Shown here one piece after another: positions 1-9,029 of a stretch of 64,000 bases of DNA (position 1 is its first letter; each line of letters opens with the position of its first letter). A model generated the notes under the pieces. It worked only from the letters and a program-made list of their open reading frames with translations. It was not told where the DNA came from and did no database searches. This DNA is from Phytopseudomonas daroniae (GTDB taxonomy: Bacteria > Pseudomonadota > Gammaproteobacteria > Pseudomonadales > Pseudomonadaceae). The stretch spans positions 1-64,000 of the forward strand of contig NZ_QJUI01000001.1 of the NCBI RefSeq assembly GCF_004327285.1. The letters run 5' to 3'. The translations under genes and the position numbers were made by a program.

Positions 1-1
1 T

Positions 2-148
2 TTGGAGGTTTACAAGTGGAGGCACTTGATCGAAAACTTCTTTTGCAAACTCAAGGAGTTCAAGCGTATTGCAATGCGCTGTGACAAGACCGATGCAAGC
101 TTTTGCGCCATGGTCAATCTTGCCGCTGCCATTATCAATTCACGATGA
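2..148 (+). mobile_element. 3' end of an IS5-family transposase (partial, cut by window start)
   Basis: Frame 2 reads through from the window edge to the TGA at 146-148 and gives 48 residues ending ...CAMVNLAAAIINSR. It contains the block RHLIENFFCKLKEFKRIAMR, the typical C-terminal DDE-domain block (with the final catalytic E in IENFF) of IS5/IS427-type transposases. Only the tail is present, so it cannot be said whether the element is intact upstream. The right inverted repeat should lie just after the stop, but without the left end it cannot be identified. Confidence 0.85.
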
Positions 149-215
149 ATCTCAACAGGCCCTAGGCCTGCATCCCGATTTTATTTTGCCTCTTCTGTTT
201 TCCAGGACTGTTTCC

Positions 216-509
216 ATGCGCGTAGAAGGTTTTTTCGAATCCCTCGGTGAGGCGTTCGGCTCGTTCATCCGCTTTATCGTCGATGCCCTGAGCGGCGTGA
301 TCGGCATGCTGGGCGGCGCCGTGGCGGGCTTTATCGACGGCATGGCCGGCGCTCTGGGCGTGACACCTTCGCTACTCAGCATTGCCGTGCTGCTGATCGG
401 TCTGATCCTGCTCTACAGCGCAGTGCGCTCGTTCATGCGCGGTTCGGTGATCGGCGGGTTGATCTGGCTGTTTCTCGGCCTGTGGCTGCTTAGTGGCCTG
501 ATTCACTAA
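216..509 (+). CDS. small hydrophobic membrane protein, unknown function
   Basis: A 97-residue protein with an amphipathic, glycine-rich N-terminal half and two strongly hydrophobic segments at about residues 52-68 and 75-95. The ATG at 216 is preferred because AGGA lies 8 bases upstream. The in-frame start at 69 would read through the end of the transposase region. I do not recognise the family. It is probably an inner-membrane protein. It lies upstream of an MFS gene on the same strand, but the 120-base gap does not prove an operon. Confidence 0.65.
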   Translation: MRVEGFFESLGEAFGSFIRFIVDALSGVIGMLGGAVAGFIDGMAGALGVTPSLLSIAVLLIGLILLYSAVRSFMRGSVIGGLIWLFLGLWLLSGLIH

Positions 510-632
510 GGCGCGCTGCGCCCTTTACCTGGAATCCGTCGGCATCCAGGCACAACCCACCGCTTCTTGCATCCAAATGTTACAGCGGACGTGCTAGTCT
601 GGCCGGCCGTTGTTAGCCGCCTAAGTATTCCA

Positions 633-1871
633 ATGTCCGTTCATGGTCAGTTGCTGCTGCGTCACCACACGCCTTTCATTCGTTTCTGGCTGGCGCGCGT
701 GTTCACCGCCAGCGGCTTCCAGATGCTTACCGTGGCCATCGGCTGGCAGATGTACAGCCTCACCGGCAATGTGCTCGACCTGGGGCTGGTCGGCCTGGTG
801 GAGTTCCTGCCGAAAATTCTCTTCATCCTGCTGACCGGGCATGTCGCCGACCGCTTCGATCGCCGCAAGGTGGCCGCTCTGTGCCAGTGTGGCCAGGCCG
901 TGGTCGCCATTACGTTGCTGATCGGCACCAGCACGGGCAGCCTGACCCGCGAAATGATCTTCGTCATCGCCTTCATGATGGGCACGGCGCGGGCCTTCGA
1001 GATGCCCACTACCCAGGCGCTGTTGCCGAACATCGTGCCGCCCGGCCTGTTCCCTGCGGCGGTGGCGGCGTCCAGTTCGGCAATGCAGACCGCCACCATC
1101 GTCTCCCCTGCCCTTGGCGGTGTGCTGTTCGCCATCGCGCCGGGCTGGGTCTACGGCCCGGCCGTGGGGCTGTATCTGATCGCGCTGAGCCTGATGCTCA
1201 GCCTGCCGTCGCAGCAGAAACCGCTGAAGCAGAAGATTTCGGTGGAGTCGCTGCTGGCCGGTTTCCGCTTTATCCGTAGCCGCCCGGAAGTGCTCGGCGC
1301 GATCTCCATGGACATGTTCGCCGTCCTGCTCGGTGGCGCCACCGCGCTACTACCGGTGTTCGCCAAAGACATCCTGCTCACCGGCCCTTGGGGCCTCGGC
1401 CTGCTGCGCTCGGCGCCAGCGGTGGGCGCGCTGCTGATGTCGATCTGGCTGGCACGTCACCCCATCGAGCGCCGGGTCGGCCCGGTGATTCTCGGTTCGG
1501 TGGCGATCTTCGGAGTGGCGACCATCGGTTTCGGCCTGTCCACCTCGCTGTGGTTCAGCCTGGCGACCCTGGTGCTGCTCGGCGCGGCGGACATGGTCAG
1601 CATGGTGATCCGCGGTGCCTTCGTGCAGTTGCAGACGCCGGACGACATGCGTGGCCGGGTTGGTGCCGTGAACGGCCTGTTCATCGGCGCCTCCAACCAG
1701 CTCGGTGATTTCCGCGCCGGGGTCAGCGCCGCCTGGTTCGGCACCGTGCCGGCCGTGTTGATTGGCGGCTTCGGCGCCATCGCCATCAGCGCCCTGTGGA
1801 TCAAGCTGTTCCCGGCGCTTTCCACCCGCGACCATATGCATACGCCACTGGTGGAAAGAGAGAAAGCGTAG
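633..1871 (+). CDS. MFS transporter of the EntS/DHA3 (MFS_3) type
   Basis: A 412-residue major facilitator with about 12 membrane segments. The loop after TM2 carries the MFS signature GHVADRFDRRKV (about residues 69-80). The overall pattern (RFWLARVFTASGFQMLTVAIGWQMY at the start, QALLPNIVPP in the central part) resembles the enterobactin-exporter/MFS_3 group, which exports siderophores or drugs. The substrate cannot be told from sequence. The ATG at 633 is preferred over upstream in-frame ATGs because the protein then begins directly before TM1. Confidence 0.85.
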   Translation: MSVHGQLLLRHHTPFIRFWLARVFTASGFQMLTVAIGWQMYSLTGNVLDLGLVGLVEFLPKILFILLTGHVADRFDRRKVAALCQCGQAVVAITLLIGTSTGSLTREMIFVIAFMMGTARAFEMPTTQALLPNIVPPGLFPAAVAASSSAMQTATIVSPALGGVLFAIAPGWVYGPAVGLYLIALSLMLSLPSQQKPLKQKISVESLLAGFRFIRSRPEVLGAISMDMFAVLLGGATALLPVFAKDILLTGPWGLGLLRSAPAVGALLMSIWLARHPIERRVGPVILGSVAIFGVATIGFGLSTSLWFSLATLVLLGAADMVSMVIRGAFVQLQTPDDMRGRVGAVNGLFIGASNQLGDFRAGVSAAWFGTVPAVLIGGFGAIAISALWIKLFPALSTRDHMHTPLVEREKA

Positions 1872-1988
1872 GGTCGATTCGCGGCAACGGATTGCTGCGA
1901 GGCGCCGCTGGTTATCCCGCACGACGGGCGTCGTAGCGCGCCATGCCGCGCACTAGAAATGCGCGCTCCCGGTAGCGCCGGACAAAAA

Positions 1989-2016
1989 TTGAAAGCGCTC
2001 TATCCGGTCATATATT
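1989..2016 (+). promoter_or_regulatory. predicted sigma-70 promoter of the purine permease gene
   Basis: TTGAAA (1989-1994), a 16-base spacer, then TATATT (2011-2016), an AT-rich island in GC-rich DNA. It would give a leader of about 105 bases before the ATG at 2128. I see no purine riboswitch core in that leader. Confidence 0.5.
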
Positions 2017-2127
2017 CACCGAGCCTGAACGAGCGGCTATGATGCCGCGCTTGCGCGATCTGGCACATGATGTGCTTTGCTTGCCCCCTGCCATTCAACG
2101 CGCGTCGCTGCCATCGGGAGCCCCGGC

Positions 2128-3417
2128 ATGCTGGAAAGACTGTTCCAACTCAGAGCACACAACACCACGGTTCGCACGGAGATTCTCGCCGGGGTCACCA
2201 CCTTTCTGACCATGGCCTACATCCTCTTCGTCAACCCGAGCATTCTCGGCGAGACGGGCATGGACAAGGGTGCGGTGTTCGTCGCCACTTGCCTCGCGGC
2301 GGCCTTCGGTTCGGCCGTCATGGGCCTGATCGCCAACTACCCGATCGCCCTGGCGCCCGGTATGGGCCTCAATGCCTTTTTCACCTACACCGTGGTGATG
2401 GGCATGGGCCACACCTGGCAGGTCGCACTGGGTGCGGTGTTCCTGTCGGCGTGCCTGTTCTTCCTGCTGTCGATCTTCAAGATCCGCGAGTGGATCATCA
2501 ACAGCATCCCCCTGGAACTGCGCTCGGCGATTGCCGCCGGCATCGGCCTGTTCCTGGCGCTGATCGCCCTGCAGAACGCCGGCATCGTCGCCGCCAACCC
2601 GGCGACCATGGTCGGCCTCGGTGACCTGGGCTCGCCTGCGGCGCTGCTGGCGATCCTTGGTTTCTTCCTGATCATCGGCCTGGAAGCGCTGCGCGTGACC
2701 GGCGCGGTACTGATCAGCATTCTGCTGGTCACGCTGTTGAGCATTCTGCTCGGTGTCAGCGAGTTCGGTGGCCTGGTGTCGATGCCGCCGTCCCTGGCGC
2801 CGACCTTCATGCAGCTGGATATCGCCGGTGCGTTGGACGTCGGCCTGATCAGCGTGATCTTCGCCTTCCTGTTCGTCGACCTGTTCGACAACTCCGGCAC
2901 CCTGATCGCCGTAGCCAAGAAAGCCGGGCTGATGCGCAAGGACGGTCACCTGCCGAAGATGGGTCGCGCACTGATCGCCGACAGCACCGCGGCCCTGGGC
3001 GGCTCGCTGCTGGGCACCTCGACCACCACCAGCTACATCGAGTCGGCGGCTGGCGTCAGTGCCGGCGGCCGCACCGGCCTGACCGCCATCGTGGTTGCCG
3101 TACTGTTCCTGCTCGCCCTGTTCTTCGCCCCGCTGGCCGGCAGCGTGCCAGCCTTCGCCACCGCACCGGCATTGCTATTCGTCGCCGTGCTGATGGCCTC
3201 GGGGATGGCCGAAATCGAATGGAGCGACATCACCGTGGCCGCGCCCGTGGTGGTCACCGCCCTGGCCATGCCGCTGACCTATTCCATCGCCACCGGCATC
3301 GCCTTCGGTTTCATCACCTGGGTCGTCGCCAAGAGCCTGGCCGGCCGCTGGCGCGAGCTCAACGGCATGCTGGTGGCGCTGGCTGTCTTCTGCGTGATCA
3401 AGCTGGCGCTGTTCTGA
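2128..3417 (+). CDS. NCS2-family (AzgA-like) adenine/guanine/hypoxanthine permease
   Basis: A 429-residue inner-membrane nucleobase:proton symporter with about 14 membrane segments. The AzgA-branch signatures are present: ILAGVTTFLTMAYILFVNP near the N-terminus, ALAPGMGLNAFFTY at about 68-81, and FDNSGTLIAVAKKAG starting near 253. The start is the ATG at 2128 with GGGAG upstream. An in-frame start at 2077 has no ribosome site. The exact purine specificity cannot be told. Confidence 0.92.
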   Translation: MLERLFQLRAHNTTVRTEILAGVTTFLTMAYILFVNPSILGETGMDKGAVFVATCLAAAFGSAVMGLIANYPIALAPGMGLNAFFTYTVVMGMGHTWQVALGAVFLSACLFFLLSIFKIREWIINSIPLELRSAIAAGIGLFLALIALQNAGIVAANPATMVGLGDLGSPAALLAILGFFLIIGLEALRVTGAVLISILLVTLLSILLGVSEFGGLVSMPPSLAPTFMQLDIAGALDVGLISVIFAFLFVDLFDNSGTLIAVAKKAGLMRKDGHLPKMGRALIADSTAALGGSLLGTSTTTSYIESAAGVSAGGRTGLTAIVVAVLFLLALFFAPLAGSVPAFATAPALLFVAVLMASGMAEIEWSDITVAAPVVVTALAMPLTYSIATGIAFGFITWVVAKSLAGRWRELNGMLVALAVFCVIKLALF

Positions 3418-3492
3418 ACAGAAGGCTGCTGCGCGTCGGCCCTGCTGCGTTAAAAACAGACTCTAGCTCGCGAGCCTTCACCAGCAGGAATT

Positions 3493-3545
3493 GATCGTTC
3501 CCACGCTCTGCGTGGGAACACCTCCCCGGATGCTCCGCGTCCCGT
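3493..3545. repeat. REP-like palindromic repeat
   Basis: GTTCCCACGC (3497-3506) pairs with GCGTGGGAAC (3510-3519). It is followed by a second partial arm GGATGCTCCGCGTCC. This is the common Pseudomonas repeat with a GTTCCCACGC hairpin. It lies between the permease gene and trmA and may act as an mRNA 3' stabiliser. Confidence 0.75.
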
Positions 3546-3627
3546 GGCACCGATGATCGACGGTGACGGCACTCTGGCAACGGAATCGCTACAATGGCGC
3601 CCCGTTTTCCTGCCGCACGAGTGACCG

Positions 3628-4725
3628 ATGAGCCGTCCCGCATTCGACCCCGCCGCCTACGACGCCCAACTCGCCGAGAAGAAGGCCCGCCTGGTGGAGC
3701 TGCTGGCGCCCTTTGCCGCACCAGAACCCGAGGTGTTCGAGTCGCCACGCGAGTACTACCGCCTGCGTACCGAGTTCCGCCTGTGGCGCGAAGCCGGCAG
3801 CGAGAATCGTCACTATGCGATGTTCGAGGCCGGCGACAAGCACAGCCCGATCTTCTTCGAAGACTTCCCCATCGCCAGCCTGCGCATCAATGAGCTGATG
3901 CCGCGCCTCAAGGCCGCCTGGCAGGCCAGCCAGACGCTGGGTTTCAAGCTGTTCCAGGTGGAATTCCTCACCACCCTGACCGGCGATGCGCTGATCACCC
4001 TTTGCTACCACCGCCCTCTGGACGACGCCTGGGAAGCCGCCGCCCAGGTGCTCGCCGATGAACTGGAAGTGAGCATCGTCGGCCGCTCGCGGGGCAAGCG
4101 CATCGTGGTCGGACGTCCCTACGTGGAAGAGCGCCTCGAAGTGGCTGGCCGCACCTTCCGCTACCGCCAGCCTGAAGGCGCCTTCACCCAGCCCAATGGC
4201 GAGGTGTGCCAGAAGATGCTCGGCTGGGCCCACGACGCACTCGGCCAGCGCGACGACGACCTGCTGGAGCTGTACTGCGGCAACGGCAACTTCACCCTGC
4301 CGCTGGCCACCCGCGTGCGCAAGGTGCTGGCCACCGAGATCAGCAAGACCTCGGTCAACGCCGCCCTGGCCAACCTGGCCGACAACGGTATCGACAACGT
4401 CACCCTGGTGCGCCTGTCCGCCGAGGAACTGACCGAGGCGCTCAACGAGGTACGCCCGTTCCGCCGCCTGGCCGAGATCGATCTGAAGAGCTACGACTTC
4501 GGCAGCGTGTTCGTCGACCCGCCCCGCGCCGGCATGGATACCGACACCTGCGAGCTGACCCGCCGCTTCGAGCGTATCCTGTACATCTCCTGCAACCCGG
4601 AAACCCTGGCGCAGAACATCGCCCAGTTGCACGACACCCACCGCATCGAGCGCTGCGCCCTGTTCGACCAGTTCCCCTATACCCACCATATGGAGTCGGG
4701 TGTGTTGCTGGTTCGGCGCAATTAA
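3628..4725 (+). CDS. trmA: tRNA (uracil-5-)-methyltransferase
   Basis: A 365-residue S-adenosylmethionine-dependent enzyme that makes ribothymidine at U54 in the T-loop of tRNA. The SAM-binding motif [13 protein letters not shown] begins near residue 215. The nucleophile is Cys322 in [11 protein letters not shown], and the general base is Glu356 in HHMESGVLL. Length matches E. coli TrmA (about 366). There is no N-terminal TRAM domain and no 4Fe-4S cysteine cluster, which separates it from RlmD. A -10 like TACAAT lies at 3590-3595, about 35 bases before the ATG. Confidence 0.97.
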   Translation: MSRPAFDPAAYDAQLAEKKARLVELLAPFAAPEPEVFESPREYYRLRTEFRLWREAGSENRHYAMFEAGDKHSPIFFEDFPIASLRINELMPRLKAAWQASQTLGFKLFQVEFLTTLTGDALITLCYHRPLDDAWEAAAQVLADELEVSIVGRSRGKRIVVGRPYVEERLEVAGRTFRYRQPEGAFTQPNGEVCQKMLGWAHDALGQRDDDLLELYCGNGNFTLPLATRVRKVLATEISKTSVNAALANLADNGIDNVTLVRLSAEELTEALNEVRPFRRLAEIDLKSYDFGSVFVDPPRAGMDTDTCELTRRFERILYISCNPETLAQNIAQLHDTHRIERCALFDQFPYTHHMESGVLLVRRN

Positions 4726-4746
4726 GGCGTAAGCGGCCACTCACCT

Positions 4747-4824
4747 CGTAGGGTGGATGACGCTCTTTTCATCCACCATTGCGATCGCAGAGTGGTGGAC
4801 GGATGAAGCGTCGTCCACCCTACG
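4747..4824. repeat. interspersed palindromic repeat family A, copy 1
   Basis: CGTAGGGTGGATGACGCT is inversely repeated as AGCGTCGTCCACCCTACG, with an inner TCATCCACC/GGTGGACGGATGA pair. Nearly identical copies occur at 63362-63440, 11005-11080, 27539-27642 and 42443-42534. It lies between trmA and the T3SS island. Confidence 0.85.
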
Positions 4825-4855
4825 AATGGCCGTTTGCGCCTTTAAGACCGTAGAA

Positions 4856-4888
4856 CGTAGCCTGGATTAGCCGCAGGCGTAATCCGGG
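4856..4888. repeat. interspersed repeat family B, copy 1
   Basis: A 33-base unit that begins CGTAGCCTGGATTAGCC and ends GCAGGCGTAATCCGGG. It contains a GGATTA/TAATCC inverted repeat and is repeated exactly at 51922-51954. It lies directly beside a family A copy. Confidence 0.85.
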
Positions 4889-4964
4889 GCCGAAGGCCGT
4901 GATCCATGGTTCAACGCGAGTCACCGACCGGCCGCTTCCGCCTTGAAACAGCCATAACCCCCTA

Positions 4965-7900
4965 TCAGCTCACCTGCTCCAGCCACTTGTCGACGTCCTT
5001 GCGACTGATCTTGCCGTCGGCCTTGGTGTTGTTGGGGTGGAAGCGGATGGTGTCGAGGAACTCGAAGAATTCCTTGTTATCCATCAGGAACTGCACGGCT
5101 TCAATGTCTTCCTTGGAGTTGTCGAAGCGGTCGTCGCCCTTGAGCAGCTTGTTGAAATCCTTGTCGCTGACGATATCGTCGCTGCCCTGCCACTGTTCCC
5201 AGTTGTCGACGATGCGGTCGATCTTGTCCTTGTTCTCGCGATAAAACTCGGCGTCGAACTTGCTGTTGTAGGTGACCAGATCCTTCATGTTGTCGCTGAA
5301 CCAGTCATCGTCGATACGCCCGTCCTTCTCGACCTTCTCGGTGAACTCCTTGAAGTGCTCGGGCTGGGCTTCCCAGACCGGGATATCCTCGGGGTACCAG
5401 GCGTCGAAGCGACCCTCGTACTTGCCTTCGTAATACTTGTACTCGTAGCTCATGTGGATCAGGTAGTTGAGCTTGTCGCCCCATTCCTTTTCCAGTACGC
5501 CGTCCTTTTCCAGCTGCTGGAAATGTTCACGGACTTTCTTGACCGTTTCCTCGCTCTTCTTCAGCGCAATCACTCCGCCGATGATCGCGCCGATAAAGCC
5601 CAGCACCGCGCCTACGGCACCGGCAGCCGCGCCAACGATACCGGCGGTGACCGCCGAGCCGACACCGATCGCCGAAGCCAGCCCTGCGCCGCCCATGACC
5701 AACCCGGAAACCCCGGAAACGATCTGCAGGCTCTTGGCGGCGAACTCCTCGGGTGTGCCGCCCTCCTTGCGCAGTTTGTCGATGCCCATACCGCCAAGCA
5801 CCAGGTCGAGCACCCCGCCAGCCACATCGGCCATGCCGCCGATGGTCGACAACGCACCACCGACCCAGCGCAGTCGATCGGCCTTGGGCACCTTGGCAAG
5901 CTCCGGGTTGGCTTCGGCGACCTTGTCGATATTCTTCAGCACCTGCTCGCGGCTTTCCTCCGGCAGCTCCTGGATCAGATCCTCCACCGACGGCCGCGAA
6001 CCCCGCGTGGTACTGTCGAAGTCGGCCCAGAAATTATCTGCGGTGAAATTCTTGCCGAGATCGATCTCCGGCAGCTCCTTGAGCTCGATGGAGGGTGGCG
6101 TGCCAGCGCTTTCCTTGGGTGGGAAATGCTTGTCCCAGACGGTTTCCTTGAGGCTCTTGCCCAAACCTAGGGAGTCGGCAACGCCCGGCTTGCGGAATAT
6201 TTCCTCGTACGCCCCGGTGACCATGGTCGCCATCGGCGAGATGACGCTGATGGTGGTGACGAAATTCTTTGCCGCTTCGATGCGCTCCGGTGCCGTCTCG
6301 CCGAAATTCAGCCCGCCATCGGCCAGCTTGTAGATCCCGGAAATCATCGAGATCAGGCCGACGGTGGAACTGAGCACGCCGGTCTTGGCCAGCTTGCCGA
6401 TCATTCCGGCGACGCCCTCGCGCTTGTCCAGCGGCACCTTGTCCAGGGCTTTGTCGATATCCTTCTTGGTGATCGCCCCGGATTGCCCGGAAGGATCGTT
6501 GATCATCTCCGTGGCCTTGCCCTTGAGCAACTGCGTCAGCGGCTCGCGAGAATCCTGGGCAGCCGTGACGACCTTCTGCTCCTCGGCGCTCAGCTCGGGC
6601 TTGACCTGGCCCTTTTCCTTGCCGCCACCGAAGTAGTAATTGAAGATATCGGCGCCGCGCTTGGCCCCGGCAACGTTGGTCAACAGCGTCGTCAGCACGG
6701 TGGTGACGGCATCGCTGGTGGCCTTGTCGACGGCTTCTTCGCCCACACCCTCTACGCCATCCTTGTACAACTCGTTGAGCTGCTCGATGGGAATGCCGAA
6801 CTTGAATTCGGTGTCGACCTGCGCTGCCAGTTCCGGGTCGAGCAGGCTCAGCGACTGCATGTCGGAGGAATAGCGTGCCGCCGCCCCCTCGGGGTTGTCC
6901 TTCTCCAGCGCTTCCAGAGCCTTCTTGTACTCGGGGTCACGTAGTGTTTCGGCCAGCTTGTCCTTGAAGCCTTCCTTGTCCTCCACCTTGTCGATCGCTT
7001 CCTTGAGCAGGCGATCGTTGTCGGCGGCGATATCCGGATCGGTCATCAGTTTGAGCAGTTCCTCACCCAGCGCACCCTCGTCGACCAGGCCGCGCATGTC
7101 GGCCGGGCTCATCTCCTTGGGATCCTTGCCATAGCTGGTGGTGGTGCTGTTGAAGATGCCGTTCTGGGTGATGTAGGGCAGGAACTGGAAGCCGCCATTG
7201 AGCATGGCCCGCGCCTCGAGCAGGCGCAGGTACTTGGCCTCCTTCGAGTCGTCGGGCTTGTCCTTGTATTCCTCCTTGAGCTTCTCGTAATACAGCTCGC
7301 CCACCGACTTCGGCTTGCCATCCTTCTTTTCGGAGGTCTCGGCCTGCATCAGGTCGGTGTCTTTCGCCGGTGGCAGGTCACGATCCTTGAAGGCCTTGTC
7401 CACGGCGCCCTGCTGCTTTTCCACCTGAGTGCCTTCGAGGTTGGCGAAATGCTCGGGGGTGACGCTCTCGATGACGATGAACTTGCCGCGGCGCGGCGTC
7501 TCCACCGCCTTGACGCCCGGCGCCAGGGTTTCCACCTTGGTGTCGCCGGTGACCACGGGAATATCGTCGCGGGCGTTCATCACCTTGTAATCGCCGTCGT
7601 CGAGCTTCTTCTCGATCTTGTCCCGCGTTTCAGCAAGCTCCTTGACCTTTTCGTAGGCCTCCGGCGACAGCTCCTTGGAAACGGCATAACCCTTGCCGTC
7701 CGCCGTGGTGAACAGCGCCGTGCCGTCCTCGACGTAGATGCCATCGTGGTCGACGGTCAGTTGGAAACCGTTGGATGGGTAATACACCGCAGCGCTCTGG
7801 TCGAGATAGCCTTCTTCGATGAAGCGCAGATCACCCAGTTCGGGTATCTGATCCGCCGAGGTGACCACGGTGAAGCCGCCGGCCTCGCGCTGGCCGAGCC

Positions 7901-8324
7901 AGAGCTTCTGCTCGTCGGACAGATCCTTCTCCGTCCAGGCCGGTGGCCCGCTTACGTCACCGCCATCCATCTTCTCCTTGGCCACCTGGTGCAGGCGTGG
8001 ATTGACGCCGGCATGTACCAGTACCTGATCGCCGTTCTTCATGGTCACCAGCAGCAGGTCATCCCACAGCATCAGGCGATGGCCGCTGGAGGACAGCCAT
8101 TCGCTCTCGACATTGGTGATGTCTTCTTCCTTCCACTGGTGATTGCTCTCGGCCAGCGGCGGCTTGCCGTCCAGATAGGGGCCGCGGTGCTCCTTGTAGG
8201 CGGCGATGCCTTCCTTGTCGAGCTGCCCACCCTTGCTCTGAGCCTCGCGCAGCTTGTCGTCGAAATCGCTATTGCCGGTCTGTCCGGTTACACGTTCTGG
8301 TGTTGTCGTATCGATGGTGCTCAT
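4965..8324 (-). CDS. HrpK/HrpF-like large type III translocon (or secreted) protein
   Basis: A 1119-residue acidic, lysine-rich protein with no cysteine-rich or enzyme motif. Hydrophobic stretches at about 640-675, 815-850 and 863-926 (the last very Gly/Ala-rich) could insert into a host membrane. The C-terminus carries recurring modules: EHF...EKDG...W occurs twice, and a last EF-hand-like loop (NTKADGKISRKD) ends at about 1110. This layout resembles the HrpF/NopX/HrpK translocon proteins of Hrp- and Rhc-type systems but is longer. The ATG at 8324 (GGAG 11 bases upstream) is preferred to a TTG at 8357. Its position next to the T3SS supports the call. An effector role is possible. Confidence 0.7.
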   Translation of the reverse strand: MSTIDTTTPERVTGQTGNSDFDDKLREAQSKGGQLDKEGIAAYKEHRGPYLDGKPPLAESNHQWKEEDITNVESEWLSSSGHRLMLWDDLLLVTMKNGDQVLVHAGVNPRLHQVAKEKMDGGDVSGPPAWTEKDLSDEQKLWLGQREAGGFTVVTSADQIPELGDLRFIEEGYLDQSAAVYYPSNGFQLTVDHDGIYVEDGTALFTTADGKGYAVSKELSPEAYEKVKELAETRDKIEKKLDDGDYKVMNARDDIPVVTGDTKVETLAPGVKAVETPRRGKFIVIESVTPEHFANLEGTQVEKQQGAVDKAFKDRDLPPAKDTDLMQAETSEKKDGKPKSVGELYYEKLKEEYKDKPDDSKEAKYLRLLEARAMLNGGFQFLPYITQNGIFNSTTTSYGKDPKEMSPADMRGLVDEGALGEELLKLMTDPDIAADNDRLLKEAIDKVEDKEGFKDKLAETLRDPEYKKALEALEKDNPEGAAARYSSDMQSLSLLDPELAAQVDTEFKFGIPIEQLNELYKDGVEGVGEEAVDKATSDAVTTVLTTLLTNVAGAKRGADIFNYYFGGGKEKGQVKPELSAEEQKVVTAAQDSREPLTQLLKGKATEMINDPSGQSGAITKKDIDKALDKVPLDKREGVAGMIGKLAKTGVLSSTVGLISMISGIYKLADGGLNFGETAPERIEAAKNFVTTISVISPMATMVTGAYEEIFRKPGVADSLGLGKSLKETVWDKHFPPKESAGTPPSIELKELPEIDLGKNFTADNFWADFDSTTRGSRPSVEDLIQELPEESREQVLKNIDKVAEANPELAKVPKADRLRWVGGALSTIGGMADVAGGVLDLVLGGMGIDKLRKEGGTPEEFAAKSLQIVSGVSGLVMGGAGLASAIGVGSAVTAGIVGAAAGAVGAVLGFIGAIIGGVIALKKSEETVKKVREHFQQLEKDGVLEKEWGDKLNYLIHMSYEYKYYEGKYEGRFDAWYPEDIPVWEAQPEHFKEFTEKVEKDGRIDDDWFSDNMKDLVTYNSKFDAEFYRENKDKIDRIVDNWEQWQGSDDIVSDKDFNKLLKGDDRFDNSKEDIEAVQFLMDNKEFFEFLDTIRFHPNNTKADGKISRKDVDKWLEQVS

Positions 8325-8626
8325 CGGCGTCTGCGCTCCGGCTCGATAAGTGGACAAGGTCGCAAAACCGGATGGCGATCCTTGTGCGAAAGAGAGTGGC
8401 TATGGCACTTGGTTGAACGGCGCAGGCATGCGCGTGCCGACTCGCTGATTGACGAAAACGAGAACGGTGCACGCAAAAAGGCGTCACCTGCGATTTCCTC
8501 ATTCAAGCAATCGTCACATTGATGTAACAACCTGATTGCCACGGATTTCGCAGCTTTTCACAGCGCCTCATACCCCTTAACAGGAAACGTGGACGGCGCT
8601 GAACGAACCTTCAGGAGTACCGCGAC
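8325..8626. other. intergenic region between the translocon-like gene and a small ORF
   Basis: About 300 bases between two divergent genes, so it should hold both promoters. I see no HrpL-type box (GGAACC, 15-16 bases, CCAC), no tts box and no clear sigma-70 pair. No coding pattern is apparent. Confidence 0.5.
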
Positions 8627-8791
8627 ATGCATCCTTATCCAGGTTCCGCCGACCTTGCATCGCACGGATTTCCGAACGGGTTTCCAGGCTCCATCCGATT
8701 TACCGAACGCCCGCTCGTTGCTGAACTGTACCCGCCATTGACAATCAATCAGTTAGCGACCATCCAGTCACGACTCATCGCGGCACGCTAA
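8627..8791 (+). CDS. small 54-residue ORF beside the T3SS, unknown function
   Basis: ATG at 8627 with a strong AGGAG 9 bases upstream (8613-8617), running 54 codons to a TAA at 8789. The protein starts MHPYPGSADLASHG and ends NQLATIQSRLIAAR, with a proline-rich, uncharged middle and a short amphipathic C-terminal helix. No family is recognised. The very good ribosome site and its place between the translocon-like gene and the regulator suggest a real small gene, perhaps a chaperone or secreted peptide. That is inference. Confidence 0.5.
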   Translation: MHPYPGSADLASHGFPNGFPGSIRFTERPLVAELYPPLTINQLATIQSRLIAAR

Positions 8792-9029
8792 TTGCGAGGT
8801 ATACCCCTGCCTCTGATCGACACCGCTTTGTAGCGATGCGGTGATATACAAAAACAAACGACGTTTTGGGGGATTCTTTCTTGCCTATTCAAACTGCCGT
8901 ACTGGCACGCTTCGTCAGCACCCGCTTCGTCGGGCCGCCACACGAGCCGAACCCGAGCATGACTTGGCGCGCTTACGCGCAGCCTGTGCAAGTGCGTACA
9001 ACAACCATAACCCTCGAGGGACTATAGGC

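Noticed and set aside
3589..4740. 383-codon minus-strand frame opposite trmA
   Set aside because: Antisense shadow of a high-GC gene. trmA has all catalytic residues, and the antisense product is low-complexity with no domain.
8390..8415. AACC...CCAC on the minus strand upstream of the translocon-like gene as a hrp box
   Set aside because: The spacing is about 11 bases instead of 15-16, and the first half is incomplete.
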